A stretch of DNA of 64,000 bases. Origin: JAXGRD01 sp040766105 (GTDB lineage Bacteria > Bacillota > Clostridia > Peptostreptococcales > Anaerovoracaceae). Location of the stretch: NCBI GenBank assembly GCA_040766105.1, contig JAXGRD010000004.1:1-64000 (forward strand). The letters run 5' to 3'. The position numbers and the translations under genes are program-made. Position 1 is the stretch's first letter. Every line of letters begins with the position of its first letter. Under the pieces are notes generated by a model. That model did not search any database, was not told the origin of the DNA, and saw only the letters and a program-made list of their open reading frames with translations. Positions 35,048 to 42,698 of the stretch are shown in pieces.

Positions 35048-35986
35048 TTATTCTCCCTTGAAATCCTCATAGAAGCGAACCAGTTCTACCAAGGTACGGT
35101 TCACCGGGGTAGGAATCCCCAGTTCTTCTCCCTCATCCACAATGGCGCCGTTGATTCTCTCGATTTCTGTTTTCTTTCCCTTGAGTATATCCTGAAGCAT
35201 GGAAGAGCGATTTTCTGCCGTTGCCATGGCCACGTTTCTCGTATGTTCTACAGGACTAATTCCCGGATGGGTTTCTCCCAGTAGGATACCCTTTGCCTTG
35301 GCAACCGCTTCCCCTTCCAATACTGCCTGATCCATGATTTTTAGTACAGAGGGATAGTTCAAGAGTTTGCCGTTTTGCAACTTCGTAATGGCTGTAAGGG
35401 GGTTGATTCCTGCGTTAACAAGGAGTTTATCCCATACCAGTCCCATGACATTTTTGGATACTTCCGTCTCCATTCCGGCCAGGTTCAATACATTTCTCAC
35501 CTTTTCCAAACGAGGGGTAATGGAACCGTCCAACTCGCCGATGATTGTCTTTCCCACTCCCGCATGACGAATATGTCCCGGGCTCAGCATGGTTGCTCCA
35601 TGGGCGGTTGTCCCGGCAATTACCTTTTCCATGCCGATTTCCTTCCCAATCAACTCAATGTTTCCCACGCCGTTTTGCAGGGTCAGTGCCACGGTATCGG
35701 GTCCAAACACCGCCATGTTTGCTCTCACTGCTTGGGCGGTGATTGTAGATTTCACAAAGATGATAACCAGCTCTGCGACACCGATTTCATTGGCATCGGT
35801 GGACGCCCGCAATCCGGTATACTGGAGTTCCTTACCCTCTTCCTCCATGTAGAGACCGCCTTTGTTGATTGCCGAAACATGTTCTTCCCACACATCCAAA
35901 AGATATACGGCATTGGATTCCGTGGCTGACAACTTGCCTCCGTAAAGGCAGCCCATGGCTCCTGCGCCGATAATTGCAATCCTCAT
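35048..35986 (-). CDS. panE: 2-dehydropantoate 2-reductase
   Basis: Reduces ketopantoate to pantoate with NADPH. The N-terminal motif IAIIGAGAMGCLYGGKLS binds NADPH. The catalytic Lys lies in the helix beginning NVMGLVWDKLLVNAGINPLTAI, and a family Glu follows in the C-terminal half. At 312 residues it is normal. It starts 4 bp after panB, whose product it uses, so together they make pantoate. ApbA/PanE relatives with other substrates exist, but the neighbour makes panE likely. Confidence 0.88.
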   Translation of the reverse strand: MRIAIIGAGAMGCLYGGKLSATESNAVYLLDVWEEHVSAINKGGLYMEEEGKELQYTGLRASTDANEIGVAELVIIFVKSTITAQAVRANMAVFGPDTVALTLQNGVGNIELIGKEIGMEKVIAGTTAHGATMLSPGHIRHAGVGKTIIGELDGSITPRLEKVRNVLNLAGMETEVSKNVMGLVWDKLLVNAGINPLTAITKLQNGKLLNYPSVLKIMDQAVLEGEAVAKAKGILLGETHPGISPVEHTRNVAMATAENRSSMLQDILKGKKTEIERINGAIVDEGEELGIPTPVNRTLVELVRFYEDFKGE

Positions 35987-35987
35987 T

Positions 35988-36818
35988 TTAGTACAGCCTT
36001 TTCAGTTCTTCGTCTGTAACGCCTCCAAAGACATGGGCTTCCTCAGGGAAGGCACCGCTCTTTACCTCTTCTTTGTAGGTTTTTAGGGCACTGACGATTT
36101 CTTCATTCAGCTGCAGATACTGCTTTACAAACTTTGGAACGAACTTGTCGAAGAATCCAACCATGTCGTGGAAGACCAAAACTTGCCCGTCGGTGTAGCG
36201 TCCGCCGCCAATTCCAATGGTGGGAATATCCAGTTTCTGCGTAATCAGAGTTCCCAGGGCTTCCGGAATCCCTTCCAGCACGATGGCAAACGCCCCTGCT
36301 TCCTGAATTGCCAGTGCGTCGGCCAATACAGCCTCTGCTGCTTCTCCCTTTCCTTGCACCTTGAATCCGCCCATCTTTGCTGATGTTTGTGGCGTCAAAC
36401 CGATGTGACCCATAACCGGTGTACCGGAATCCACAATCGCCTTTACCGTTTCGGCGATTTCCACGCCCCCTTCCAGCTTAATGACGTCACATCTTCCTTC
36501 CTTTACCAGTCGGTTGGTGTTCATAATCGCCTGTTCCTTGGATACGTTATATGAGCCAAAGGGAAGATCACCTACAATGAGAGGATTGGGCGCACCTGCC
36601 ACAACCGCCTGAATGTGGTGAATCATCTGTTCCATGGTACAGGGAACCGTGGATGATTCTCCCATTACTGTCATCATGAGGGAATCGCCTACTAGAATGA
36701 TTTCGATTCCCGCCTTGTCCACAACACATGCGGTAGCATAGTCATATGCAGTAGTCATGCTGATCTTTTCACCTTTATCCTTCATTTCCTGTACTTTCAA
36801 AGTAGTTATCTTAGCCAT
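35988..36818 (-). CDS. panB: 3-methyl-2-oxobutanoate hydroxymethyltransferase
   Basis: Adds a hydroxymethyl group from methylene-tetrahydrofolate to ketoisovalerate, giving ketopantoate. Conserved blocks are KISMTTAYDYATA, ILVGDSLMMTVMG, DLPFGSYNVS, KLEGG, GHIGLTPQ, IVLEGIPEALG and IGIGGGRYTDGQVLVFHDM. At 276 residues it is normal. AAGGAG precedes the ATG. panC and panD are not present next to it. Confidence 0.95.
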   Translation of the reverse strand: MAKITTLKVQEMKDKGEKISMTTAYDYATACVVDKAGIEIILVGDSLMMTVMGESSTVPCTMEQMIHHIQAVVAGAPNPLIVGDLPFGSYNVSKEQAIMNTNRLVKEGRCDVIKLEGGVEIAETVKAIVDSGTPVMGHIGLTPQTSAKMGGFKVQGKGEAAEAVLADALAIQEAGAFAIVLEGIPEALGTLITQKLDIPTIGIGGGRYTDGQVLVFHDMVGFFDKFVPKFVKQYLQLNEEIVSALKTYKEEVKSGAFPEEAHVFGGVTDEELKRLY

Positions 36819-36925
36819 CTTGTTTCTCCTTTTGATTTACTTCATCTTTCCCTTATTATCCCTAAATTTATCACATTTTGCAAGAGCTTAGAAAAAATGT
36901 GAAATTCCGGAGTTTTTTCAACAAC

Positions 36926-37063
36926 AAAAAACCCCGAAGTGCCGTCAGGTGTTTAATTCACGCCCTAGGTTTTCTAGGGGGGTTCCTTATTTCCGCTTCT
37001 GTCTTCCACTCAGAGGAGGCTTGACATAGGCTGCGAACATCGGGATCCCAATGTCAGTTTGTA
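36926..37063 (-). ncRNA. ssrS: Probable 6S RNA
   Basis: An orphan transcript of about 138 nt with its own promoter and a terminating T-run (36926-36931). The 5' part has CCCGATGTTCGCAG and the 3' part has CTGACGGCACTTCGGG. These pair as a closing stem with small internal loops, with the same GATGTTCG / CGGCA arrangement as bacterial 6S RNA. The centre has GGAACCCCCCTAG with a CTAGGG hairpin, similar to clostridial 6S. The closing stem plus T-run doubles as the terminator. The RNA is short for 6S (usually 160-200 nt), which lowers confidence. It lies upstream of panB on the same strand. Confidence 0.6.
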
Positions 37064-37069
37064 GGTTGA

Positions 37070-37097
37070 ATTATAACATCCTTAACGCACATTTCAG
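37070..37097 (-). promoter_or_regulatory. Promoter of the 6S-like RNA
   Basis: On the minus strand TATAAT (37070-37075) is preceded by CTGAAA (37092-37097) with a 16-bp spacer. The predicted start is near 37063. Confidence 0.65.
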
Positions 37098-37174
37098 GAA
37101 TTTTCTGCAACTATATATTTCAATAGTTAAGGTACATGTATTATACCCTTTTTCTCACAAATAAGCAACCGAGC

Positions 37175-37378
37175 CTACGACCAAGATGGTGTCAAGTTGT
37201 TGCGGAGTTTTTGATTGACATCATCCATCAACAGTCTAAACTGGTCATCATTATCTCTGAGCCATTCCATCTGCTCATATACACTATTGCCGGGAATGTT
37301 GGGAATGCCCCCGGTCACCACCCTCATGGGTTCACCGGAATGGGTTTCTACTGCTTGAAAAAACCTTTTCATACTCAT
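37175..37378 (-). pseudogene. Truncated proline racemase/hydroxyproline epimerase-family gene
   Basis: The product starts MSMKRFFQAVETHSGEPMRVVTGG and continues through IPNIPGNSVYEQMEWL to FRLLM. This is the N-terminus of proline racemase-superfamily enzymes (proline racemase, 4-hydroxyproline 2-epimerase, trans-3-hydroxyproline dehydratase). The homology stops after about 50 residues, where the family would continue with the EPRG and catalytic-Cys region. A short unrelated tail and a stop at 67 residues follow. The start has an AGGAAGG ribosome site and a sigma-54 promoter about 100 bp upstream, so the regulatory region is intact although the gene is deleted. Confidence 0.75.
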
Positions 37379-37476
37379 ATGTTCCTTCCTTTCTGTTGAT
37401 GGCAACTTTACCATCACCGTTGAGTTCTGAGTAATACGTTGAGATAATTGAGATATATTCCTATGCTACAATTAAA

Positions 37477-37493
37477 TTGCAATAATAATGCCA
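37477..37493 (-). promoter_or_regulatory. Sigma-54 promoter upstream of racemase remnant
   Basis: The minus strand reads TGGCATTATTATTGCAA, with GG and GC exactly 10 bases apart (-24/-12 consensus TGGCAY-N5-TTGC). It drives the truncated proline-racemase-family gene and lies in the intergenic region upstream of the first sigma-54 activator gene, divergent from it. Confidence 0.82.
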
Positions 37494-37556
37494 ATGGGTC
37501 ATTCTCCATTATTCAGGTGTTTTTCAGGAAATTCAATGCTTCTCATGGATGATTTA

Positions 37557-37603
37557 TGGTATAATGTTGGAAAGTGCCTAAAAATGAACGGTAATGGCCA
37601 TTA
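37557..37603 (+). promoter_or_regulatory. Extended -10 promoter and palindrome of the activator operon
   Basis: TG at 37557-37558 precedes TATAAT at 37560-37565 by one base, an extended -10; no good -35 is seen. Just downstream of the expected start lies the perfect 12-bp palindrome TAATGGCCATTA (37592-37603). It could be an operator for autoregulation or an enhancer site for the divergent sigma-54 promoter about 100 bp away. Confidence 0.6.
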
Positions 37604-37655
37604 TTGTTTATTTCCCAACTTTACCTTTGTAGCAAACACCCTTTAGGAGGTGCAG

Positions 37656-39080
37656 ATGTCTGGTATCAAAGAATTTTTAGATCTTCATCCGTTCTTGGGG
37701 AAGATATTTAACAGTCTTCCCACGGGAGTCTATATCTGTGACGCAGAAGAAAGAATCGTGTTTATCAATGATGCCGCTGCAGCAATTGACGGTCTGGAGA
37801 CAACGGAAGTCATCGGGAAGAAAATATATCAGGTATATGACGAGCACGAGTCAGCCATGCGCAAAGTGTTATCTGAAAAGCAGGACGTAGACCCTTTTTT
37901 GTGCAAATATACTCTGGAGGGGAAGACCATCAATCAGATCTGCGACGGCTTCCTGATTCAGTTGGATGGCGAAATAGCCGGTGCTTGTTCTCTGGAGCAC
38001 AACACCGACTTCTTTAGAGAAGCCATCAAAAGTCAGCAGGCTCTCCAGCATCGCTTTACTGCAACTAACTCCTCAGTTTCTGATGCTTTCAGCCATATTA
38101 TAGGAGAGTCCTCAAGTCTGTTTAACTGTCTGTCTATCGCAATTTTTGCTGCGCAGAATGATTCTGCCATCTTTTTGACCGGTGCCACCGGTACAGGAAA
38201 AGAGGTATTTGCTAAAGCGATCCATGCCGCATCATCCAGAAACCATAAGCCTTTTATGGCTATCAACTGTGCCGCCATCCCCGAAACCCTCATCGAAAGC
38301 ATCCTCTTTGGTACGACCAAAGGCGTCTACACCGGTGCGGTGGATAAGGCGGGACTTTTTGAGCAGGCCCACGGGGGTACCTTGTTTCTCGATGAGATCA
38401 ATTCCATGCCCCTTTCCTCTCAGGCTAAGCTTTTGAGAGTCCTGGAAGAAAAGGAAGTAACCAGACTGGGTGGAAGTGCGCCCTTCAAATTCGATGTCCG
38501 CATTATCAGTAGCAGCAATGTGGCACCCCAACAGGCTATATCGGACAGATCCATCCGTGAAGACCTGTATTATCGCCTTGCCGTAGTGAATTTGTTGATC
38601 CCTCCTTTGGTCGAGCGAAAAAAAGACATCATTCCACTGAGTTACCATTTTATTGACCAATACAACAAAGCCTTCGATAAAAACATCATATCCATCAGTG
38701 AAACTGTACAGGAAAAACTTCTTTCCTACGATTGGCCCGGAAATGTACGACAATTAAAGCACTGCATCGAATCCGCAATGAATTTTGTGAAAAAAAACGA
38801 AACCCAGATCAGAGAAAAGCACATGTTACAATTTTTAGCCATTGCAGAGGACGATAGTCAGGCCAAGTCTAACTCCTCCTATACCCACGAAGCGCCCCAA
38901 GACAGCAAAACCGACCCAAACATCTTCGATATTATTGAGGATAATGAAAAGCAAATGATTATTGATGCCTTGCTGAAGAACAAGGGAAACGTCACACTCA
39001 CAGCGAAGCATCTTGATATGAGCAGAAGCGCGCTCAATTACAGGATGCGGAAATATGACCTATTTAGAAAAACCGATTGA
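37656..39080 (+). CDS. Sigma-54-dependent activator 1 (PAS-AAA-Fis)
   Basis: A 474-residue enhancer-binding protein. The PAS domain is about residues 12-120 (VYICDAEERIVFIND). The AAA+ domain is about 150-385, with Walker A GATGTGKEVFAKAIH, Walker B GGTLFLDEINSM and the sigma-54 loop written GVYTGA instead of GAFTGA. The C-terminal Fis-type helix-turn-helix is NVTLTAKHLDMSRSALNYRM. AGGAGG precedes the ATG at 37656 by five bases. It is the first of three tandem paralogs facing the methyltransferase operons. The PAS domain probably senses a small ligand. Confidence 0.9.
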   Translation: MSGIKEFLDLHPFLGKIFNSLPTGVYICDAEERIVFINDAAAAIDGLETTEVIGKKIYQVYDEHESAMRKVLSEKQDVDPFLCKYTLEGKTINQICDGFLIQLDGEIAGACSLEHNTDFFREAIKSQQALQHRFTATNSSVSDAFSHIIGESSSLFNCLSIAIFAAQNDSAIFLTGATGTGKEVFAKAIHAASSRNHKPFMAINCAAIPETLIESILFGTTKGVYTGAVDKAGLFEQAHGGTLFLDEINSMPLSSQAKLLRVLEEKEVTRLGGSAPFKFDVRIISSSNVAPQQAISDRSIREDLYYRLAVVNLLIPPLVERKKDIIPLSYHFIDQYNKAFDKNIISISETVQEKLLSYDWPGNVRQLKHCIESAMNFVKKNETQIREKHMLQFLAIAEDDSQAKSNSSYTHEAPQDSKTDPNIFDIIEDNEKQMIIDALLKNKGNVTLTAKHLDMSRSALNYRMRKYDLFRKTD

Positions 39081-39116
39081 TTTTAACTGTAACGATAGAA
39101 AGGGAAAGCACTATAT

Positions 39117-40568
39117 ATGATGGATTCAATTTTGGGTAACTTTTTTTCCAATTACCCTTTTCTCACAAAATTTCTCAACGACTTAGGAGATTCTGTCTAC
39201 ATTGTGGATAAAGACAGCCGTTTTGTTTTTATCAATACTGCCGTTGAGGAGGTGGAAGGCATCCGCCTGGAAGTGGTAAAGGGCAAGACCATTCACGATG
39301 TTTACCAGTTTCAGAACACCCCACTCCTCGCCGTACTGGAGCGAGGAAAACCGGTCAGTGATTTTATCTACCGATATTCTGTCAACGGTCGAGAAGTCTG
39401 CCAAACTTGCCGGGCATATCCTATCGTCTTTGACGGGAAGATGGTTGGCGCCTATGCCGTCCAACGGGATGTCACCTTCTTCAAGGAAATGATAGATGAA
39501 AATTTATCCCTGTACGAACAATTGGCCCCCCGCAGAAAGGCGATGGAGGTTTCTCAAGTTCACCCGTGTTTTGACCGGATCATCGGCAACGATAAGTCCT
39601 TTTTGGAGTGTGTCTTGATGGCGGCATCTGCTGCCGAAACGGATTCCTCTGTGCTGCTCACCGGGCCTACCGGCTCCGGGAAAGAAATGTTTGCCAAGTG
39701 CATCCATGAGGCCAGTTCCAGAAGTCCCGGACCTTTTTTGGCGGTAAACTGTGCGGCCATCCCGGAAACACTGATTGAAAGCATTCTATTTGGGACCACG
39801 AAGGGGGCCTATACAGATGCCGTCGATAAAATCGGAGTGTTTGAGCAAGCCAAAGGCGGCACACTGCTTCTGGATGAAATCAATTCTATGCCTCTTTCTT
39901 CCCAATCAAAACTTCTCCGTGTTTTGGAAGAGAAGGAAGTCCAGCATCTGGGAGGCACAAAAAAAATAAAGACAGATGTACGGATCATCAGCAGCAGCAA
40001 TTGCTCCCCTGAGGTGGCCATCCGTGACCGCCAACTTCGGGAAGACCTCTTTTATCGCCTGGCTGTGGTCAATATATCCATACCCTCCTTGGCCCACCGA
40101 AAGTCCGACATTTTACTGCTGACCGACCATTTCATATCTCTATTCAATGAAAAGTTTCAGAGAAACATCCAAGGGATCACTGAAGAAGTGAAGTATTTCT
40201 TTCTCATGTTTCCTTGGCCCGGCAATATACGCCAATTAAAACACTGCATCGAATCAGCCATGAATTTTGTCGGACCTGATGAGGCTCTGATTTCCAAGAA
40301 GCACATTCCAAAATATCTATTCTCGGAATTTCTCAGGTCTGCCGATAGCTATGCGTATGATGGCGACCAACAGGCGGAGAATGTCCCTCAGACGATGGAC
40401 AACAGCACACCTAACGTTTTTCAGGATATGGACAACGAAGAAAAGACCGCCATCCTCCATTCTCTGATCAAGTCAAAAGGGAATGTAACTCAGGCAGCCA
40501 TCGACTTGGGGATTAGCCGGCATGCTTTGGTTTATCGCATGAAAAAGTATGGCATTCGCCGAAAGTAG
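39117..40568 (+). CDS. Sigma-54-dependent activator 2 (PAS-AAA-Fis), variant GAFTGA
   Basis: A 483-residue paralog with a PAS domain (VYIVDKDSRFVFIN, about residues 20-125), Walker A GPTGSGKEMFAKCIH and Walker B GGTLLLDEINSM. The C-terminal HTH is NVTQAAIDLGISRHALVYRM. The sigma-54 contact loop reads GAYTDA: the second Gly of GAFTGA is replaced by Asp. Since this loop touches sigma-54, the protein may have altered activity or work only in mixed oligomers; this is inference. A GGGAAAG site precedes the tandem ATG-ATG start. It follows activator 1 by 36 bp. Confidence 0.9.
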   Translation: MMDSILGNFFSNYPFLTKFLNDLGDSVYIVDKDSRFVFINTAVEEVEGIRLEVVKGKTIHDVYQFQNTPLLAVLERGKPVSDFIYRYSVNGREVCQTCRAYPIVFDGKMVGAYAVQRDVTFFKEMIDENLSLYEQLAPRRKAMEVSQVHPCFDRIIGNDKSFLECVLMAASAAETDSSVLLTGPTGSGKEMFAKCIHEASSRSPGPFLAVNCAAIPETLIESILFGTTKGAYTDAVDKIGVFEQAKGGTLLLDEINSMPLSSQSKLLRVLEEKEVQHLGGTKKIKTDVRIISSSNCSPEVAIRDRQLREDLFYRLAVVNISIPSLAHRKSDILLLTDHFISLFNEKFQRNIQGITEEVKYFFLMFPWPGNIRQLKHCIESAMNFVGPDEALISKKHIPKYLFSEFLRSADSYAYDGDQQAENVPQTMDNSTPNVFQDMDNEEKTAILHSLIKSKGNVTQAAIDLGISRHALVYRMKKYGIRRK

Positions 40569-40590
40569 TCTGAAAGGAGTATCCACAATT

Positions 40591-42048
40591 ATGAAAAATC
40601 CCTTCCAATTATCCGATTACTTTTACCAAACCCCCTTCCTGCAGGATATGCTCAATGCCCTGGAAGAGTCGATCTACATCATTGACCGGAACGGCCGGTT
40701 TGTCTTTATCAATAAAGCTGTGGAAAAATTTGAAAGTATTCGCAACGATGATGTCTACGGAAAGCACATCAATGACGTATATGAACAAAACTACAGCCCT
40801 ACCTTGGATGCCATACAGACCGGAAGAACCGTAAAGCAGTTTGAAAACAGATACATCATCAACGGAAAGGAGTTCAGCCAGCTGGCCATTGCCATGCCAC
40901 TTTTCCATGATGGCGAAATCGTCGGCGGCTATTCCGTTCAGAGAGACATCACTTCAATCAAGTCCATGATCACAGAAAACATCAATCTACAGCATCGGCC
41001 AAAAAATGAGACGGAGCACAGGGATTCTCTCAGTTTCAATGACTTGATCGGTAAACATCCGGACTTTGTTCAATGTGTCGACATGGCAAGGTCAGCGGCC
41101 CAAAGCGAATCATCAGTGCTACTGACAGGTTCCACCGGATCGGGAAAAGAAGTCTTTGCTAAGTGCATCCACAACCACAGTGCCCGCGCAGATATGCCGT
41201 TTTTGGCCATCAATTGTGCAGCCATACCGGAAACATTGCTGGAAAGTATTCTTTTCGGTACATCAAAGGGGTCCTTTACGGGGGCCATGGAAAAAAGCGG
41301 GATTTTTGAACAGGCTCATGGGGGCACACTATTTTTGGATGAAATAAATTCCATGGCACTATCTTCCCAAGCAAAACTCCTGCGGGTATTGGAAGAAAAA
41401 GAGGTCCGTCCTCTTGGCGGCGAAAGCAATATTGAGACAGACGTTCGCATTATCAGCAGCAGCAACGTCCCTCCTCGTGAGGCGATCAACCAAAATTTGA
41501 TCCGGGAAGATCTCTTTTATCGCCTTTCCGTGGTAGACATCGCCATACCATCCTTAAGGGATCGACGAGAAGACATCATGCACCTGGCAAAATACTTTAT
41601 AGAAAAATACAACCAACATCTTCATAAGTCCGTATTCGGTCTGGATGATGATGCTTATGGCTTTTTTATAGAATACTCTTGGCCGGGAAATGTGAGGCAA
41701 CTAAAACATGCTATCGAATCGGCCATGACCTTCGTGTCCCCTCATGATCAGGTGATTACTTTGGCTCATCTTCCCCAGTACCTACTAAAGGATGAGGGTG
41801 AAATCGAAATCGTTGTGAACTCTATTTCCAGTGACCTGGGACAAGGGTCATTTAAGAGTGCCCAGCCGAAAAAGGAGGCACTGAACACAAGCAATATTTT
41901 CTCCACCATCGACAATATGGAGATCCAACAAATACTGGACGCACTGCTGAAGACCGGAGGTAACGTAAGTAAAGCAGCCGAAGATCTAGGCATGCACAGG
42001 CAATCCCTGATTTACAGAATGAAAAAATACAACATCAGCAAAAAATAA
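40591..42048 (+). CDS. Sigma-54-dependent activator 3 (PAS-AAA-Fis)
   Basis: A 485-residue paralog. The PAS domain (IYIIDRNGRFVFINKA) is followed by Walker A GSTGSGKEVFAKCIH, the loop GSFTGA (one change from GAFTGA), Walker B GGTLFLDEINSM and the Fis HTH NVSKAAEDLGMHRQSLIYRM. The frame opens at 40549 inside activator 2. The ATG at 40591 has AAAGGAG upstream (11-base spacing) and begins the alignment with the paralogs. It ends 5 bp from the convergent end of operon A. Confidence 0.9.
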   Translation: MKNPFQLSDYFYQTPFLQDMLNALEESIYIIDRNGRFVFINKAVEKFESIRNDDVYGKHINDVYEQNYSPTLDAIQTGRTVKQFENRYIINGKEFSQLAIAMPLFHDGEIVGGYSVQRDITSIKSMITENINLQHRPKNETEHRDSLSFNDLIGKHPDFVQCVDMARSAAQSESSVLLTGSTGSGKEVFAKCIHNHSARADMPFLAINCAAIPETLLESILFGTSKGSFTGAMEKSGIFEQAHGGTLFLDEINSMALSSQAKLLRVLEEKEVRPLGGESNIETDVRIISSSNVPPREAINQNLIREDLFYRLSVVDIAIPSLRDRREDIMHLAKYFIEKYNQHLHKSVFGLDDDAYGFFIEYSWPGNVRQLKHAIESAMTFVSPHDQVITLAHLPQYLLKDEGEIEIVVNSISSDLGQGSFKSAQPKKEALNTSNIFSTIDNMEIQQILDALLKTGGNVSKAAEDLGMHRQSLIYRMKKYNISKK

Positions 42049-42053
42049 TCCGT

Positions 42054-42692
42054 CTAACTCTCCACCCATGCTTTGCATTGCTTTACACCTTTTGAGGCAT
42101 TGGTGCTCCAGGCATCGGCGCCAACATACTCCCTGGCACGCTCATTGACGATATTGCCACCGATCATGATCTTGTATCCGCTCATCCCTTCTTTTTCCAG
42201 GGTCTCTTTGATGCGCTTCATAGTTTCCACCGACAAGGTCAACAAACCGCTCATGCCTACGATATCGGGAGAGACTTCCCGTACTTTTTCCACGAATCTC
42301 TCCGGCGGCACATCTACCCCAAGGTCAAAGACCTGGAAGCCGGCGGCTTGCATCATGCTGGCGTATATATTCTTTCCGATATCATGCAAGTCCCCTTGGA
42401 CCGTGCCTACCACCACCTTTCCCAAGCTCTTTTCCTTTTCTCCGCCCAGGAGAGGATCAAGGATCTCCATAGCCTTAGCCAGCATATCAGCTGCATAAAC
42501 AAGATCCCCTACGAAGTATTCCCCTTCTTCAAAATAATCTCCCACTTTATCCATGGCGATGGCGCAGGCATCTACGATATCCTGGGGACTTTTATCTTCT
42601 GCTATGGCCTCGTTGATCCCATCGATGAAATCATCGTCTTCCAACTCCGCCAAGCCTTCTATGATTTTTTCAATTTTAGCATCCATGTCCAT
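42054..42692 (-). CDS. Corrinoid protein (MttC-like), operon A
   Basis: B12-binding methyl carrier of 212 residues: a helical cap domain (about 1-90), then the Rossmann domain with the cobalt-ligand motif GDLHDIGKNI (D-x-H-x-x-G), SGLLTLSVETM and IGGNIV. It accepts the methyl group from the partner methyltransferase encoded 6 bp upstream and hands it to a second transferase not found here. It is the last gene of operon A and stops at TAG. The CDS starts with ATG after a GGAGG site. Confidence 0.93.
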   Translation of the reverse strand: MDMDAKIEKIIEGLAELEDDDFIDGINEAIAEDKSPQDIVDACAIAMDKVGDYFEEGEYFVGDLVYAADMLAKAMEILDPLLGGEKEKSLGKVVVGTVQGDLHDIGKNIYASMMQAAGFQVFDLGVDVPPERFVEKVREVSPDIVGMSGLLTLSVETMKRIKETLEKEGMSGYKIMIGGNIVNERAREYVGADAWSTNASKGVKQCKAWVES

Positions 42693-42698
42693 TCCTCC

